DNA of 64,000 nt from Candidatus Omnitrophota bacterium (GTDB lineage: Bacteria > Omnitrophota > Gorgyraeia > JABMRN01). Shown piece after piece: positions 26,139 through 35,184 of this stretch; the first letter of the stretch is position 1, and each line of letters begins with the position of its first letter. A model generated the notes under the pieces. That model did not search any database and was not told the DNA's origin. It saw nothing but the letters and a program-made list of their open reading frames with translations. The stretch is taken from the NCBI GenBank assembly GCA_028702395.1, contig JAQVOV010000001.1, positions 1 through 64,000 on the forward strand, read 5' to 3'. Position numbers and translations under genes: made by a program.

Positions 26139-26212
26139 TGCCCGATGGTGTAATGGTAGCACAGGTGATTCTGGTTCATCTAGTCTAGGTTCGAGTCCTA
26201 GTTGGGCAACCA
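26139..26212 (+). tRNA. tRNA-Gln (anticodon CTG)
   Basis: Acceptor TGCCCGA pairs with TTGGGCA (26202-26208). Anticodon stem GGTGA/TCATC encloses loop TTCTGGT, giving anticodon CTG for glutamine. The T-arm is CTAGG TTCGAGT CCTAG. The 3' CCA is encoded. A long hairpin begins inside its 3' end. Confidence 0.93.
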
Positions 26213-26254
26213 AATGAAAAACCCCCTTAAATAGGGGGTTTTTCATTTGGTTGC
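26206..26254 (+). terminator. 22-bp perfect hairpin overlapping the tRNA-Gln 3' end
   Basis: Left arm 26206-26227 and right arm 26233-26254 are exact inverted repeats around loop TAAAT, with CCCCCT/AGGGGG at the tip and runs of A/T below. The left arm includes the tRNA's CAACCA end. It probably acts as a bidirectional terminator. Confidence 0.75.
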
Positions 26255-26371
26255 TGAGGAAAAATTCGACAAACGGGAGGATTGAAGAACTTTCAAAGCG
26301 CTTTCAAATAAAAGTAAAAAGATATCTTTTTACTTGATAAAGTTAAAATATAAAGTAAAATTATAAACATA

Positions 26372-26620
26372 ATGACAAGAAAAAATAAAAAATATTTTAG
26401 ACCTAAAGTGAAGTGTATACCATTATCTCAAGAGCAAGCTACTTTACAAGTCTGTCGTATTGGAGGAGCTTATTTTGGTTTTACAGATGCATTTCCAAGC
26501 TGGTGTTTTGGTGTTGGCACAACTCAACCAAGAGTATATGAGTGCGATGTAACGGTTAAAGGGCAATCTTTTGCTACTGATAGGGGGAATCCAAATTCAG
26601 CGGATACGCAGCCTTCCTAA
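26372..26620 (+). CDS. Three-cysteine repeat-family peptide 2
   Basis: 82 residues. N-terminal half KKYFRPKVKCIPLSQEQA then TLQVCRIGGAYF; the second Cys is in SWCFGVG, the third in YECDVTVKGQ, and the end is DTQPS. It has one extra Cys at the leader (VKC). No ribosome site: candidates TAAAAT (26356) or TATAAA (26362) lie 4-10 bases from the ATG, with TTGATA at 26334, so a leaderless or near-leaderless mRNA is likely. It stands alone between tRNA-Gln and a minus-strand SGNH gene. Confidence 0.75.
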   Translation: MTRKNKKYFRPKVKCIPLSQEQATLQVCRIGGAYFGFTDAFPSWCFGVGTTQPRVYECDVTVKGQSFATDRGNPNSADTQPS

Positions 26621-26665
26621 AAAAAGCCTTCTATTTCATAAGTCACTTTACAAAATAGCTGTTTA

Positions 26666-27979
26666 TTATTTAGGAATAACTTTTGTTTTATCCAGAAAAT
26701 CAGCAAAAAGAGCTGCTTTTACTAAGGCACCTGCTTCATTTACATGTCTTCCATCACTCCAAAGATCAGGTTTTTTCGGCATTATTTTTTCAAAATCAAA
26801 AACAGGGATATTCTTCATCTTCCCAACAGCTTTTACAACATCATTGTTTTGTTTTATAGCTTCTTTATAATGGTCAAAACTCATATAATCGGCAAAATAT
26901 GGAGAATAGGCCCAAGTAGATAATATGGTTATTATGCCGTATTCTCTGTCTATTGCTATCATATTGCGTAAATTATGCTCAAAGTATTTTGGATAATTCC
27001 TTTTTGCTATTTCCAGGAAATGATCTTTGTAGCGATTGCTCCAATAATTACTGTAAGCAGCAATAGCATATGGAGATTGTATCAGGCTTTCTTGGTTTAC
27101 TTGTTTAGAGAATCCTAAACGTCTTGAGAGAGTACGCAAAAAAGTGCTTTGTTCCCACCATTTAGGTTTTGGATATTCCCATTGCTTTCTTCGTCCGGAA
27201 TTATCTAAAGAATAATTATTTGGGTTTACAAATCTAGCATGTGCATCATTTACCCCGTGGTATATAATTACCATATCAGGAGATAGGTCCAATACTCTAA
27301 ATTCCAGGTTGATCAAAGATTCCCAAGAATTATATCCCGGGACCCCTGCATTTATTACTTGTACATTGGCGTAACCATATTTCTTTTTTAGTATTTGTTC
27401 TAAAAGATATGGAAATGTCTTTGTATCATCTTTTACTTGTTCCGTGTAAACAGTAGAACCCCCTAGAATAGCAATTCTAAAAACACCTTCTGGTTTTTTT
27501 ATGGAAAACTCTTCCCCCCTATATCCTAAAGAGTTATGGGAAGTTAACCCGTTTTTATAGTTCGGAGATGGATAATAATTCAAGTAATGATGAGGCTGCC
27601 ATCTTAACATGTTTTTAGGGATTTCTTGTATAAGCGCGTAGTTTTTGTAGGTGTCTTCACTAGCCAATGCGTATAACCAAATTCTACATAAGAGCTCAAG
27701 AATGGCCAACAATGAAAATATGCCTATAGCCATAGCATAGATATTTTTGTTAGATGGACGGATAATAAGTAAAAAAACACTGCCGATAAGTAATGATATT
27801 TGAAAGATCAATAAGGATGAATTGGCTGAAAAAAAAGGAATAGGCGATAAAGGGGCTACTCCAATATGGAAAAACAATTTGTTGAGAAATATGCCGTAAA
27901 AAAATAGAATAATAGATATTGGTAAAAAGACAAATTTTTCTTTAGTAATGAATTTTTTTATAAAAGGTAACATAAGCAA
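26666..27979 (-). CDS. Membrane-anchored SGNH/GDSL hydrolase-family protein
   Basis: 437 residues. About three N-terminal membrane helices (about 15-35, 45-65, 75-100) are followed by an extracytoplasmic SGNH domain. Block I is AILGGSTVYTEQ (nucleophile Ser), the oxyanion Gly/Asn are in NAGVPGYNSWES and YHGVNDAHAR, and the catalytic Asp/His pair is in WSDGRHVNEAG. These proteins are esterases or acyl-transfer enzymes acting on surface polysaccharides. The substrate is unknown. Confidence 0.85.
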   Translation of the reverse strand: MLMLPFIKKFITKEKFVFLPISIILFFYGIFLNKLFFHIGVAPLSPIPFFSANSSLLIFQISLLIGSVFLLIIRPSNKNIYAMAIGIFSLLAILELLCRIWLYALASEDTYKNYALIQEIPKNMLRWQPHHYLNYYPSPNYKNGLTSHNSLGYRGEEFSIKKPEGVFRIAILGGSTVYTEQVKDDTKTFPYLLEQILKKKYGYANVQVINAGVPGYNSWESLINLEFRVLDLSPDMVIIYHGVNDAHARFVNPNNYSLDNSGRRKQWEYPKPKWWEQSTFLRTLSRRLGFSKQVNQESLIQSPYAIAAYSNYWSNRYKDHFLEIAKRNYPKYFEHNLRNMIAIDREYGIITILSTWAYSPYFADYMSFDHYKEAIKQNNDVVKAVGKMKNIPVFDFEKIMPKKPDLWSDGRHVNEAGALVKAALFADFLDKTKVIPK

Positions 27980-28383
27980 AATATTATAAAGGAGAGGGTC
28001 TAATTTGTAAACAAAGAAATTTAAAACACGGAAAAATGTTTGACTGGTTGGTAATTGGCAAAGCGCATATTGCTAATCGCCAATCGCAAATTGCCTATCG
28101 TAAAGCCTGAAAAAAAATAGCCACGAGCTCCGAGCTGCGTGCCGCGAGCTAGAGGAAAGGGTCTAAATGAGGTTTTACGATTTGCGCCTTGCGATTAGCG
28201 CTTTGCCAATCACCAATCTTTTTGGGCGGTCGGGACGACCGCCCCTACAAAACATCGTTCATGACGTTTTTTTAGCTCGTCGCTCGCGGCGCGTAGCTCG
28301 TAGCACAAATCCAGTTTTCCACAGCAGACACAGTACTCATGACACAATGACTCATTACTCAGTACCCCTGACAGGTTCTTTAT
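27980..28383. repeat. Long intergenic repeat island between SGNH gene and FecR gene
   Basis: Holds the arm words gcaaagcgcatattgctaat and cgccaatcgcaaattgccta (near 28055; almost the same at 40386), then AGCCACGAGCTCCGAGCTGC, a core variant GGAAAGGGTCTAAATGAGG, a hairpin GGGCGGTCGGGACGACCGCCC near 28223, and right-arm words GCTCGTCGCTCGCGGCGC. No gene is supported. Confidence 0.75.
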
Positions 28384-28412
28384 TTGCTTATTGTATACCA
28401 ATATGCTATAAT
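28384..28412 (+). promoter_or_regulatory. Promoter of FecR-HD-GYP unit
   Basis: TTGCTT (28384-28389), 17-base spacer ending in TGC (extended -10), TATAAT (28407-28412). The start codon lies 33 bases downstream. Confidence 0.7.
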
Positions 28413-28444
28413 TAGCAGATAATACAAAAGGTATTAACTATTTT

Positions 28445-29320
28445 ATGAAAAAATATTATAAAAGTTTGTTTATAGGATGTTTTTTAGCAGTTTTTTTTCT
28501 GTTATCCTATTGTTTTTCTCAGGAAGATAACACCACAGAATTGCCAGAAGAAAGAGAAGCAACAGTTTTTAGCGTAACAGGAGATGCTAAAGTTGTTCCT
28601 ATGGGAAGTTCTATAGGTGTGCAATGTAAACAAGGAATGACAATAAAAGAAGGAGACTGGATAAAAACAGGACCTGGAGGATTTGTCACTCTTGCCTTTG
28701 ATGATAAGGCGGAGAATGTCATTAAGGTGCAAGAGAACAGCTTGGTCATAATGAAGATGGATGGTTATTTTAAAATACAGCTTTTAGAAGGAAAAATGAA
28801 CGCTATACTGGAAAACGTTGAAAAAGGAGAGGTTTTCAGGGCTTTAACACCGTCAGTTGTCACTGAGGCTACAAATAGCGGATGGGTTGTCAGTAGTGAA
28901 GGTAATTATACGACAGTTGTTGTTGCAGATGGCGAAGCATATGTCTGCGGTCTGAATAAAGATGGAAGTGTGAAAAAAGATAAATTTAAAATAGAAGAAG
29001 GATTCGGAAGAACAACAAAATTGTATGAAAACCCTGGTGAAATGGTCAAAACCCCTGAAAGTGTTCTTCAATGGTTCCAGGATCAGGTAGTTGAACATCA
29101 TTTGGATAAAGTTATCTCAAAAAAAGCAGCAGAACAAAAAACGGAAACACCTGATGTCAAAAAAACCGAAGAAGACCAAAAAAAGCAAACAGTTAAGAGT
29201 TTCAGCACAACAGCAGCTCTTAAAGGAAAAAATGTGGCAATTATTGATGGACAGGAAGTTGATCTTTTAGAATATTTATATAAAACCAGGTTGGCAAAAG
29301 ACGAAGAAAATACAGAATAA
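28445..29320 (+). CDS. Exported FecR-domain protein
   Basis: 291 residues with a signal peptide (KSLFIGCFLAVFFLLSYCFS). A FecR-type domain spans about 35-200: FSVTGDAKVVP, IKEGDWIKTGPGGFVTLAFD, EGKMNAILENV and GWVVSSEGNYTTVVVADGEA are characteristic. The C-terminal part (about 235-291) is charged and low-complexity. FecR domains of this stand-alone kind are periplasmic and may bind glycans or other envelope ligands. It is transcribed with the HD-GYP gene 10 bases downstream, suggesting a sensory pair (inference). Confidence 0.85.
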   Translation: MKKYYKSLFIGCFLAVFFLLSYCFSQEDNTTELPEEREATVFSVTGDAKVVPMGSSIGVQCKQGMTIKEGDWIKTGPGGFVTLAFDDKAENVIKVQENSLVIMKMDGYFKIQLLEGKMNAILENVEKGEVFRALTPSVVTEATNSGWVVSSEGNYTTVVVADGEAYVCGLNKDGSVKKDKFKIEEGFGRTTKLYENPGEMVKTPESVLQWFQDQVVEHHLDKVISKKAAEQKTETPDVKKTEEDQKKQTVKSFSTTAALKGKNVAIIDGQEVDLLEYLYKTRLAKDEENTE

Positions 29321-29330
29321 GGAAGGTATT

Positions 29331-30716
29331 ATGTCCAGAAAAAGCATTAAAGTAAAACTTTTTTTTATAACGATAAGCATTTTAGTTGTAGCTGTAATTT
29401 TGACAGCTAGTATTAATATCCTCAGGTTTAAAGCTATGTATATAGAGGCATTGCTCGAACGTGCAAGAGCTGATGCCAATGATATGAAACAAGGTATTTC
29501 CCAAGGATTGAACTATTTTTCGTTGAACAATTTTTCTGACATGACAACTTTTTTAAAGAAGCATCTCAATGAAAAATTCAACTATGCTTTTGTTGCAGAT
29601 AATGATAACAAAATACTTTATCATACAGATCCTGCACAAAAAGAAAAACAGTTACAAAAAATCATCTATAAAGATGTTGTTTTTGATGATAAAACAAATA
29701 GCCATATTGTTTCAACAGGAGAATTTTATGAGACAGTTTTACCATTAATAAAGGATTTCACGGTTGTGGGAACTGTTCACATCGGCATAGAAAAGAAAAT
29801 AGTGGATGATAAAGTCAAAGAAATGATATTTCAGACAGTATTGATACTAGGTTTTTTTATTTTTCTGGCAGTCTTGATAATGTACTTATTTTTAAAGAGG
29901 AATATCACAGATCCAATAGGGAGATTGGAAAGAAAGACCATTAATATCAGTAAAAGCCTGAACTTACCTGTATATGATGAAAAAAGAAAAGGTGATGAAA
30001 TTGAGGAGTTCTCTAATTCTTTCGATAAAATGACAGAAGAAATAGAGGCAAAGACTTTAGCATTGGAAGAGGATATAGAAAGAAGAAAAATAGTAGAACA
30101 AAAACTAAAAGAAAGTTATGAAGAACTTGAAGTAGCTTTTGAAGGAAGCATAAAGGCTATTGCAACAGCTGTTGAAAGCAGAGATCCATATACAGCAGGG
30201 CATCAGCAAGGGGTTGCAAGTCTTGCAGTTGCTATAGCAAAAAAAATGGGGTTTAAAGAAAAACATATCAGACAGATATATTTTGCGGCAATGAGCCATG
30301 ATATAGGTAAAATAGGGGTGCCAATATCAATATTAACAAAGAAAGAAAAGCTTACAGATGAAGATTTTGCGATCATAAAAAAACATCCGCAAACAGGATA
30401 TGAGATCTTGGCAAAAGTGGATTTTCATTGGCCTTTAGCAGAGATCGTAAGACAGCATCACGAAAGGATCAACGGCAAAGGATATCCTCAAGGGTTAACA
30501 GGAGATCAGATGCTTCTAGAGGCAAAAATAATTGCAGTAGCAGATGTCATGGAAGCTATTTCAAAAGCCCGGCCATATAGGGAAGCGCTGGGAAATGATG
30601 TGGCTTTGGCAGAAATAAAAAAATTCCGTGGAGAACAGTTTGACCCGGATGTTGTTGATGCGTGTGTAGAGCTTTTTGAAAAAGAGAACTTTGAATTTGA
30701 TAACAGGAAAAAATAA
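29331..30716 (+). CDS. Membrane HAMP-HD-GYP protein (probable c-di-GMP phosphodiesterase)
   Basis: 461 residues. Membrane helices at about 9-28 and 165-188 bracket a periplasmic sensor (about 30-163). HAMP follows (FLKRNITDPIGRLERKT), then a coiled linker and an HD-GYP domain with RDPYTAGHQQGV, MSHDIGKIGVP, HPQTGYEIL and HHERINGKGYPQG. The GYP triad is present, so c-di-GMP hydrolysis is expected. GGAAGG before the ATG. It is co-transcribed with the FecR gene. Confidence 0.93.
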   Translation: MSRKSIKVKLFFITISILVVAVILTASINILRFKAMYIEALLERARADANDMKQGISQGLNYFSLNNFSDMTTFLKKHLNEKFNYAFVADNDNKILYHTDPAQKEKQLQKIIYKDVVFDDKTNSHIVSTGEFYETVLPLIKDFTVVGTVHIGIEKKIVDDKVKEMIFQTVLILGFFIFLAVLIMYLFLKRNITDPIGRLERKTINISKSLNLPVYDEKRKGDEIEEFSNSFDKMTEEIEAKTLALEEDIERRKIVEQKLKESYEELEVAFEGSIKAIATAVESRDPYTAGHQQGVASLAVAIAKKMGFKEKHIRQIYFAAMSHDIGKIGVPISILTKKEKLTDEDFAIIKKHPQTGYEILAKVDFHWPLAEIVRQHHERINGKGYPQGLTGDQMLLEAKIIAVADVMEAISKARPYREALGNDVALAEIKKFRGEQFDPDVVDACVELFEKENFEFDNRKK

Positions 30717-30738
30717 GGATATTGGTATTACAATAATC

Positions 30739-31248
30739 ATGGAAAAAAAGTTTTGTATTCAATGCGGTTTGCAGCTGCAGAAAAAAGCGATCGATGGACG
30801 TGAACGGTTCTTTTGTTCAAAATGTTCTTGGATATTCTATAAAAATCCTTTGCCGGTTGCAGTAGCTATTTGTTACAATGAAGAGGGGCAATTGCTTATC
30901 ATACAAAGAGGCATTGAACCTAATAAAGGAAAATGGTCTTTGCCTGGAGGGTTTCTTGAACAAGGAGAAACCCCTGAACAGGGATGTTTGCGAGAGTTGT
31001 ACGAGGAAACTGGTGTTAGCGGACATATCAGATCTAATATAGGCACAGGATATTCTCAAAGCGAATTATATGGTTCTATAATATTTCTTTATTATTCTGT
31101 TATGGCAAAAGACATTAACATTGTTATTTCAAATGAAGTTATGCAGGCAGAATTTGTTCATAGAACTGATATAAAAAGGATACATTCTGATATGCATAAA
31201 AAATTCATCAGCATTTTCTATGATACAGAGTTAAAGGGGAGAGAGTGA
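30739..31248 (+). CDS. Nudix hydrolase with N-terminal zinc ribbon
   Basis: 169 residues from the ATG at 30739, past the stop of the HD-GYP gene; earlier in-frame starts lie inside that gene. The N-terminal ribbon CIQCG ... CSKCSW precedes the Nudix box GGFLEQGETPEQGCLRELYE followed by ETGV. The ribbon-plus-Nudix form resembles NudC-like or ADP-ribose/NADH pyrophosphatases, but the substrate is not fixed. The stop overlaps the next gene's GTG start by 4 bases. Confidence 0.88.
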   Translation: MEKKFCIQCGLQLQKKAIDGRERFFCSKCSWIFYKNPLPVAVAICYNEEGQLLIIQRGIEPNKGKWSLPGGFLEQGETPEQGCLRELYEETGVSGHIRSNIGTGYSQSELYGSIIFLYYSVMAKDINIVISNEVMQAEFVHRTDIKRIHSDMHKKFISIFYDTELKGRE

Positions 31249-32465
31249 AAAAGCCTGAACTTTTGGCTCCTGCAGGGGATTGGAGCAGTTTAAAAACAGC
31301 TATTCAATATGGTGCAGATGCAGTATATTTTGGCATAAAGCAGATGAACATGCGCTATAACGCAGACAATTTTGAATATTTAGAGCTTCCTAAAATAATG
31401 AAACTTTTGCATGAAAATAACATAAAAGGCTATCTTGCATTAAACGTTATCTTTTATGACGACGAACTGAATAAAATAAGAAAAATAATTGAAAAAGCTA
31501 AAAGTTCAGGAGTTGATGCTGTTATTTTATGGGATATGGCTGCTTTAAAAATAGCAAAAGAGTATGATCTTGATATTCACATATCAACACAAGCGAGTGT
31601 TGCAAATATTGAAGCAGTGAAAATGTATTGGCAAATTGGTGCAAAAAGAATAGTGCTTGCCAGAGAATGTTCATTAAGCAGTATTAAAAATATCGTTCAA
31701 CAAATGAAAAAGGAAAAAATAAACTGCCAAATAGAGACATTTGTTCATGGAGCAATGTGCGTAAGCTTGTCAGGCAGATGTTTTTTATCGCACGATGCTT
31801 TTAATTTATCGGCCAACAGAGGTCAATGTATACAGCCATGTAGAAGGGAATATTTAATAACCGATATACAAGAAGAGGATAAGAAATATATTATTGGACA
31901 AGATTATGTTATGAGCGCAAAAGATCTATGTACGATCGATTTTATAGATAAGATCATAAAAACAGGGATACATTCTTTTAAGATAGAAGGCAGGATGCGT
32001 CCTCCGGAATATGTGAGAGAAGTTGTCAGGTCATATAGAGAAGCTATTGATGCTTTTTTTGATAATAGCTTAGATAAAGATAAAAAGGAAAAAATAAAAC
32101 AACGCTTGGCAAAAGCGTATAACAGAGGTTTTACAGATGGGTTTTATTTTGAAAAGCCTAAAGATATCGGAGCAAGAATAGGAACAAGCAAAAATGAAAA
32201 AATATTTTCAGGAGAAGTGAAAAAGTATTATAATAGAATAGGAGTTGCAGAGGTCAAGATAAAGAACTGCAGTATAAAACAAGGAGATGATCTCCTTTTT
32301 TACGGGAAAAATACTCCGGCTGATATTGTGAAAGCGGATGAGATGCAAATGGAGCACAAAAAAATAAAAAAAGCAGAAAAAGGTGATCTTGTTGCGATAA
32401 AAGTTCCGTTTAAAGTTAGGCGAAATGATAAAGTTTTTTTGTACAATTTAAAAAAAGAAGGTTAA
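31245..32465 (+). CDS. U32-family peptidase-like protein (TrhP/YhbU type)
   Basis: 406 residues starting with GTG and overlapping the Nudix stop. The N-terminus KKPELLAPAGDWSSLKTAIQ and GADAVYFG are family hallmarks. The Cys signature is HGAMCVSLSGRCFLS followed by NRGQCIQPCRREY, and SAKDLCTIDFI with KIEGRMRPPEYV also match. Family members act in tRNA uridine-34 hydroxylation (with prephenate and Fe-S) rather than proteolysis in studied cases. Function by homology only. Confidence 0.87.
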   Translation: MKKPELLAPAGDWSSLKTAIQYGADAVYFGIKQMNMRYNADNFEYLELPKIMKLLHENNIKGYLALNVIFYDDELNKIRKIIEKAKSSGVDAVILWDMAALKIAKEYDLDIHISTQASVANIEAVKMYWQIGAKRIVLARECSLSSIKNIVQQMKKEKINCQIETFVHGAMCVSLSGRCFLSHDAFNLSANRGQCIQPCRREYLITDIQEEDKKYIIGQDYVMSAKDLCTIDFIDKIIKTGIHSFKIEGRMRPPEYVREVVRSYREAIDAFFDNSLDKDKKEKIKQRLAKAYNRGFTDGFYFEKPKDIGARIGTSKNEKIFSGEVKKYYNRIGVAEVKIKNCSIKQGDDLLFYGKNTPADIVKADEMQMEHKKIKKAEKGDLVAIKVPFKVRRNDKVFLYNLKKEG

Positions 32466-33388
32466 TGATGGATGATAAAGAGGTTTTCAGGAATATTATT
32501 GATAAAAATCCAGATGCTATTTTAATGGTAAATAAAAAAGGAATAGTCAGTTTTGTCAATCCTGAAGCAGAGCGGATGTTTGGAAGGACAACTGAAGAGT
32601 TCATAGGTAATTTTTTTGGATACCCTTTAGAAGTAGGCAAAACCGGAGAGATAAGTATATTAAGTTCTATGAAAGGATTGCGTACAGCAGAAATGCAGGT
32701 TGTAGAGCTTATGTGGCATCACGAAGATTTTTATTTGGTCACTCTGCGTGATATTACAGGACATAATATAGTTAAAAAACAGCTTGAAAAAAGCACAGAA
32801 AAACTTAAAACTATTTTTAGACAAACAGTAAAAGCACTTGTGTCAGCTGCAGAAAAACGGGATCCTTATACAGCAGGGCATCAGCAAAAGGTAGCAAAAC
32901 TCGCATGTACAATAGCAGATCGAATGGACCTGCCTGAAAACCAGAAAGAGGCTGTTGGTATTTCCAGTATTTTGCACGATATTGGAAAGATATATGTGCC
33001 GGATGCTATTTTAAATAAAATAGGAGGCCTTAGCGATGCTGATTTTGATGCAATTAAAACGCACCCTCAATTCAGTTATGATATTGTCAAGGAAATAGAT
33101 TTCCCATGGCCTATTGCAAATATTGTAATACAGCATCATGAAAGATTGGATGGTTCAGGCTATCCTATGAGTTTACGTGATGAAAATATTTTGTTGGAAG
33201 CTAAGATCATAGGCGTTGCAGATGTTGTTGAAGCAATGTCAGCAGATAGACCATATAGAGTTTCTTTGGGAATAGATAAAGCTCTGGAAGAGATCGTGAA
33301 TAACAAGAACAAATTATATGACCCTATAGTAGTGGATATTTGCGTTAAGCTTTTTATGCACGAGAACTTTTCGTTTACGCAAAATTAA
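32465..33388 (+). CDS. PAS-HD-GYP protein
   Basis: 307 residues, ATG overlapping the previous TAA. N-terminal PAS domain (about 5-105; NIIDKNPDAILMVNKKGIVS and NPEAERMFGRTTEEFIG), short coil, then HD-GYP (RDPYTAGHQQKVAK, LHDIGKIYVPDAI, HHERLDGSGYPMS). No membrane helix, so cytoplasmic. Probable c-di-GMP phosphodiesterase tuned by a PAS ligand. With the protein at 29331 it gives two HD-GYP enzymes within 4 kb. Confidence 0.93.
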   Translation: MMDDKEVFRNIIDKNPDAILMVNKKGIVSFVNPEAERMFGRTTEEFIGNFFGYPLEVGKTGEISILSSMKGLRTAEMQVVELMWHHEDFYLVTLRDITGHNIVKKQLEKSTEKLKTIFRQTVKALVSAAEKRDPYTAGHQQKVAKLACTIADRMDLPENQKEAVGISSILHDIGKIYVPDAILNKIGGLSDADFDAIKTHPQFSYDIVKEIDFPWPIANIVIQHHERLDGSGYPMSLRDENILLEAKIIGVADVVEAMSADRPYRVSLGIDKALEEIVNNKNKLYDPIVVDICVKLFMHENFSFTQN

Positions 33389-33422
33389 AATCATTTTAGG
33401 TTAATTAAGAGTTAAGGTGCTT

Positions 33423-33512
33423 GGGAGGAAATTAAAATCTGGGACAGACACCATTTTCTCCGGAGTTATAGAACGAGAAAAAAGTGTCAGTCCCGATTTT
33501 AATTTCCCCTTG
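33423..33512. repeat. Inverted repeat with GGGACAGACACC motif
   Basis: Left arm (AGGAAATTAAAATC..GGGACAGACAC, about 33425-33451) is complementary to right arm (GTGTCAGTCCCGATTTTAATTTCC, 33484-33508). The GGGACAGACACC word recurs in many bacterial genomes in palindromes linked to REP-type transposases (general knowledge). No such transposase lies near. Confidence 0.75.
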
Positions 33513-33549
33513 CATATAAATATATATTATGTTAATATCTTTTTATTAG

Positions 33550-33576
33550 CCCTTATTCGAATAGGGGTTTTTTCAT
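33550..33576 (+). terminator. Rho-independent terminator upstream of gcvT
   Basis: CCCTTATTC/GAATAGGGG palindrome followed by TTTTTTC, ending the upstream transcription unit. Confidence 0.7.
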
Positions 33577-33594
33577 TTGAGGGGGATATTGTCA

Positions 33595-34680
33595 GTGGAA
33601 AATAAAAACACACCTTTACTAGAAGAACATGAAGATCTTAAAGCTAAGATCGCTTCCTTTGGCGGCTGGAATATGCCAATTCAATACACAAGTATAATAA
33701 CTGAACATAATTGGACACGAGAAAACTGCTCTATATTTGATATCTGTCATATGGGAGAATTTATGATCTATGGTGATCCTGTGCAAACAGGGATAGACAA
33801 TATTCTGACCCAGGATTTCAAGAACGCGGATGATAATACTTGCCATTATGGGTTTATGCTTAATAAAAATGCAGGGATAATAGACGATGTTATAATATAT
33901 AAAATAGAAAAAGATAAATTCATGTTAGTGGTCAATGCTGCAACAACAGTAAAAGATGAACAAAATCTGATGGATAACCTGCATTCAGGAGCTATAATAG
34001 AGAATATTTCAGAAAAAACTGCAAAAATAGATGTGCAAGGGCCAATGTCTGCAGATGTTGTTGAACAACTCGCAGGTGCAGGGATAAGAGACTTAAAATA
34101 TTATAGATTCGGGTTTTATAATGTTTTAGGAGAGAATGTAATTATCAGCAGAACAGGTTATACCGGAGAGCTTGGGTTTGAAATATATATAAAGACAGAA
34201 AAGGCAGTGGAATTGTGGCAAACACTTTTAAAGGATACAAGGGTTAAGCCTGCAGGGCTTGGAGCCAGAGATACTTTAAGATTAGAAATGAGCTACCCTC
34301 TTTATGGACATGAATTAGATGATCAGACAACACCATATGAAGCAGGACTTGATAGATTTGTTGATATGGATAAAGATTTTATTGGAAAAAGTAAGCTCCA
34401 GGAAAACACAAAGAAAAAGCTTTGCTGTTTTGTTACAGATTCCAGACGCTCACCAAGACATGGGCATAAGATCTTCAAGAATAACAAACAAATAGGATTC
34501 GTTACAAGCGGATCGTTCTCTCCTTCTATTGGTTTTGCAATAGGTATGGGGTATGTAGAAAAAAAAGAAGATGAGATCAATAATGAGATCGTAATTAAAG
34601 ATGATAGAATGCAGATAAATGCTAAAATAGTCAAAAGACCGTTTTATAAGCAGGGGACGTTTAAAATAGAGTTAGCTTGA
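33595..34680 (+). CDS. gcvT: Glycine cleavage system T protein (aminomethyltransferase)
   Basis: Transfers the aminomethyl carbon of glycine to tetrahydrofolate and releases ammonia. Landmarks are FGGWNMPIQYTSIITEHNWT at the N-terminus, FDICHMGEF, DDVIIYK, RTGYTGELGFEIY and GLGARDTLRLEMSYPLYGHE. The start is taken as GTG 33595 (SVENKN), eight bases after GAGGGGG; ATG is absent. 361 residues, normal. It heads a cluster gcvT-H-PA-PB, lipoate transferase, lipA. Confidence 0.95.
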   Translation: MENKNTPLLEEHEDLKAKIASFGGWNMPIQYTSIITEHNWTRENCSIFDICHMGEFMIYGDPVQTGIDNILTQDFKNADDNTCHYGFMLNKNAGIIDDVIIYKIEKDKFMLVVNAATTVKDEQNLMDNLHSGAIIENISEKTAKIDVQGPMSADVVEQLAGAGIRDLKYYRFGFYNVLGENVIISRTGYTGELGFEIYIKTEKAVELWQTLLKDTRVKPAGLGARDTLRLEMSYPLYGHELDDQTTPYEAGLDRFVDMDKDFIGKSKLQENTKKKLCCFVTDSRRSPRHGHKIFKNNKQIGFVTSGSFSPSIGFAIGMGYVEKKEDEINNEIVIKDDRMQINAKIVKRPFYKQGTFKIELA

Positions 34681-34682
34681 GT

Positions 34683-34780
34683 TATGTTATCTGTGTGTGT
34701 TATCTGTATGTGTTAAGGAAAAGCCTAGGGATAGGACATTTGTACACACATACAGATAACAGATAACAGATAACAAAAAA
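34683..34780. repeat. Intergenic palindromic element, GTTATCTGTGTGT-arm type
   Basis: Left arm gttatctgtgtgtgttatctg and right arm cacatacagataacagataac are complementary. It lies between gcvT and gcvH and lacks a clear core, but keeps the position before the GGAGG of gcvH. Confidence 0.75.
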
Positions 34781-34791
34781 TGGAGGATAAC

Positions 34792-35163
34792 ATGAAATTA
34801 TTATTTACAAAAGAACATGAATGGGTAAAAGTTGACGGGAAAACTGCAACTATGGGAATATCTGATCATGCTCAACACTCTTTAGGGGATATAACTTTTG
34901 TTGAATTGCCTGCCATTGGAGCAGTATGTAAGCAATCAGCTCAAATTGCAACAGTAGAATCTGTCAAAGCAGCATCAGATGTTTATGCGCCTGTTTCAGG
35001 GAAGGTCACAGAAATTAATGATGAAGTTGAAGCAACTCCTGAAACTCTTAACATTTCACCCTATGAAAAAGGATGGATATGCAAAATAGAATTGAGTAAT
35101 AAAGAAGAGTTAAGTTCGTTAATGGATCAAGCACAGTATGATGAGTATGTTAAGGGGTTGTAA
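34792..35163 (+). CDS. gcvH: Glycine cleavage system H protein
   Basis: Lipoyl carrier shuttling the aminomethyl group between P, T and L proteins. The lipoyl-lysine is in the motif ATVESVKAASDVYAPVSG. KEHEWVKVDGKTATMGISDH at the N-terminus and SPYEKGWICKIE are typical. ATG 34792 follows GGAGG by five bases; the in-frame ATG at 34780 is weaker. 123 residues. The lipoylation genes lie downstream at 38242 and 39196. Confidence 0.96.
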   Translation: MKLLFTKEHEWVKVDGKTATMGISDHAQHSLGDITFVELPAIGAVCKQSAQIATVESVKAASDVYAPVSGKVTEINDEVEATPETLNISPYEKGWICKIELSNKEELSSLMDQAQYDEYVKGL

Positions 35164-35184
35164 ATAGAGATAATTGGATATCGT

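Noticed and set aside
28167..28415. Plus-strand frame of 82 codons in the repeat island
   Set aside because: It is made entirely of palindromic repeat words, with no coding signal and no homologue.
33389..33594. Glycine riboswitch in front of gcvT
   Set aside because: No tandem glycine-aptamer signatures are visible; the region holds a simple inverted repeat and a terminator.
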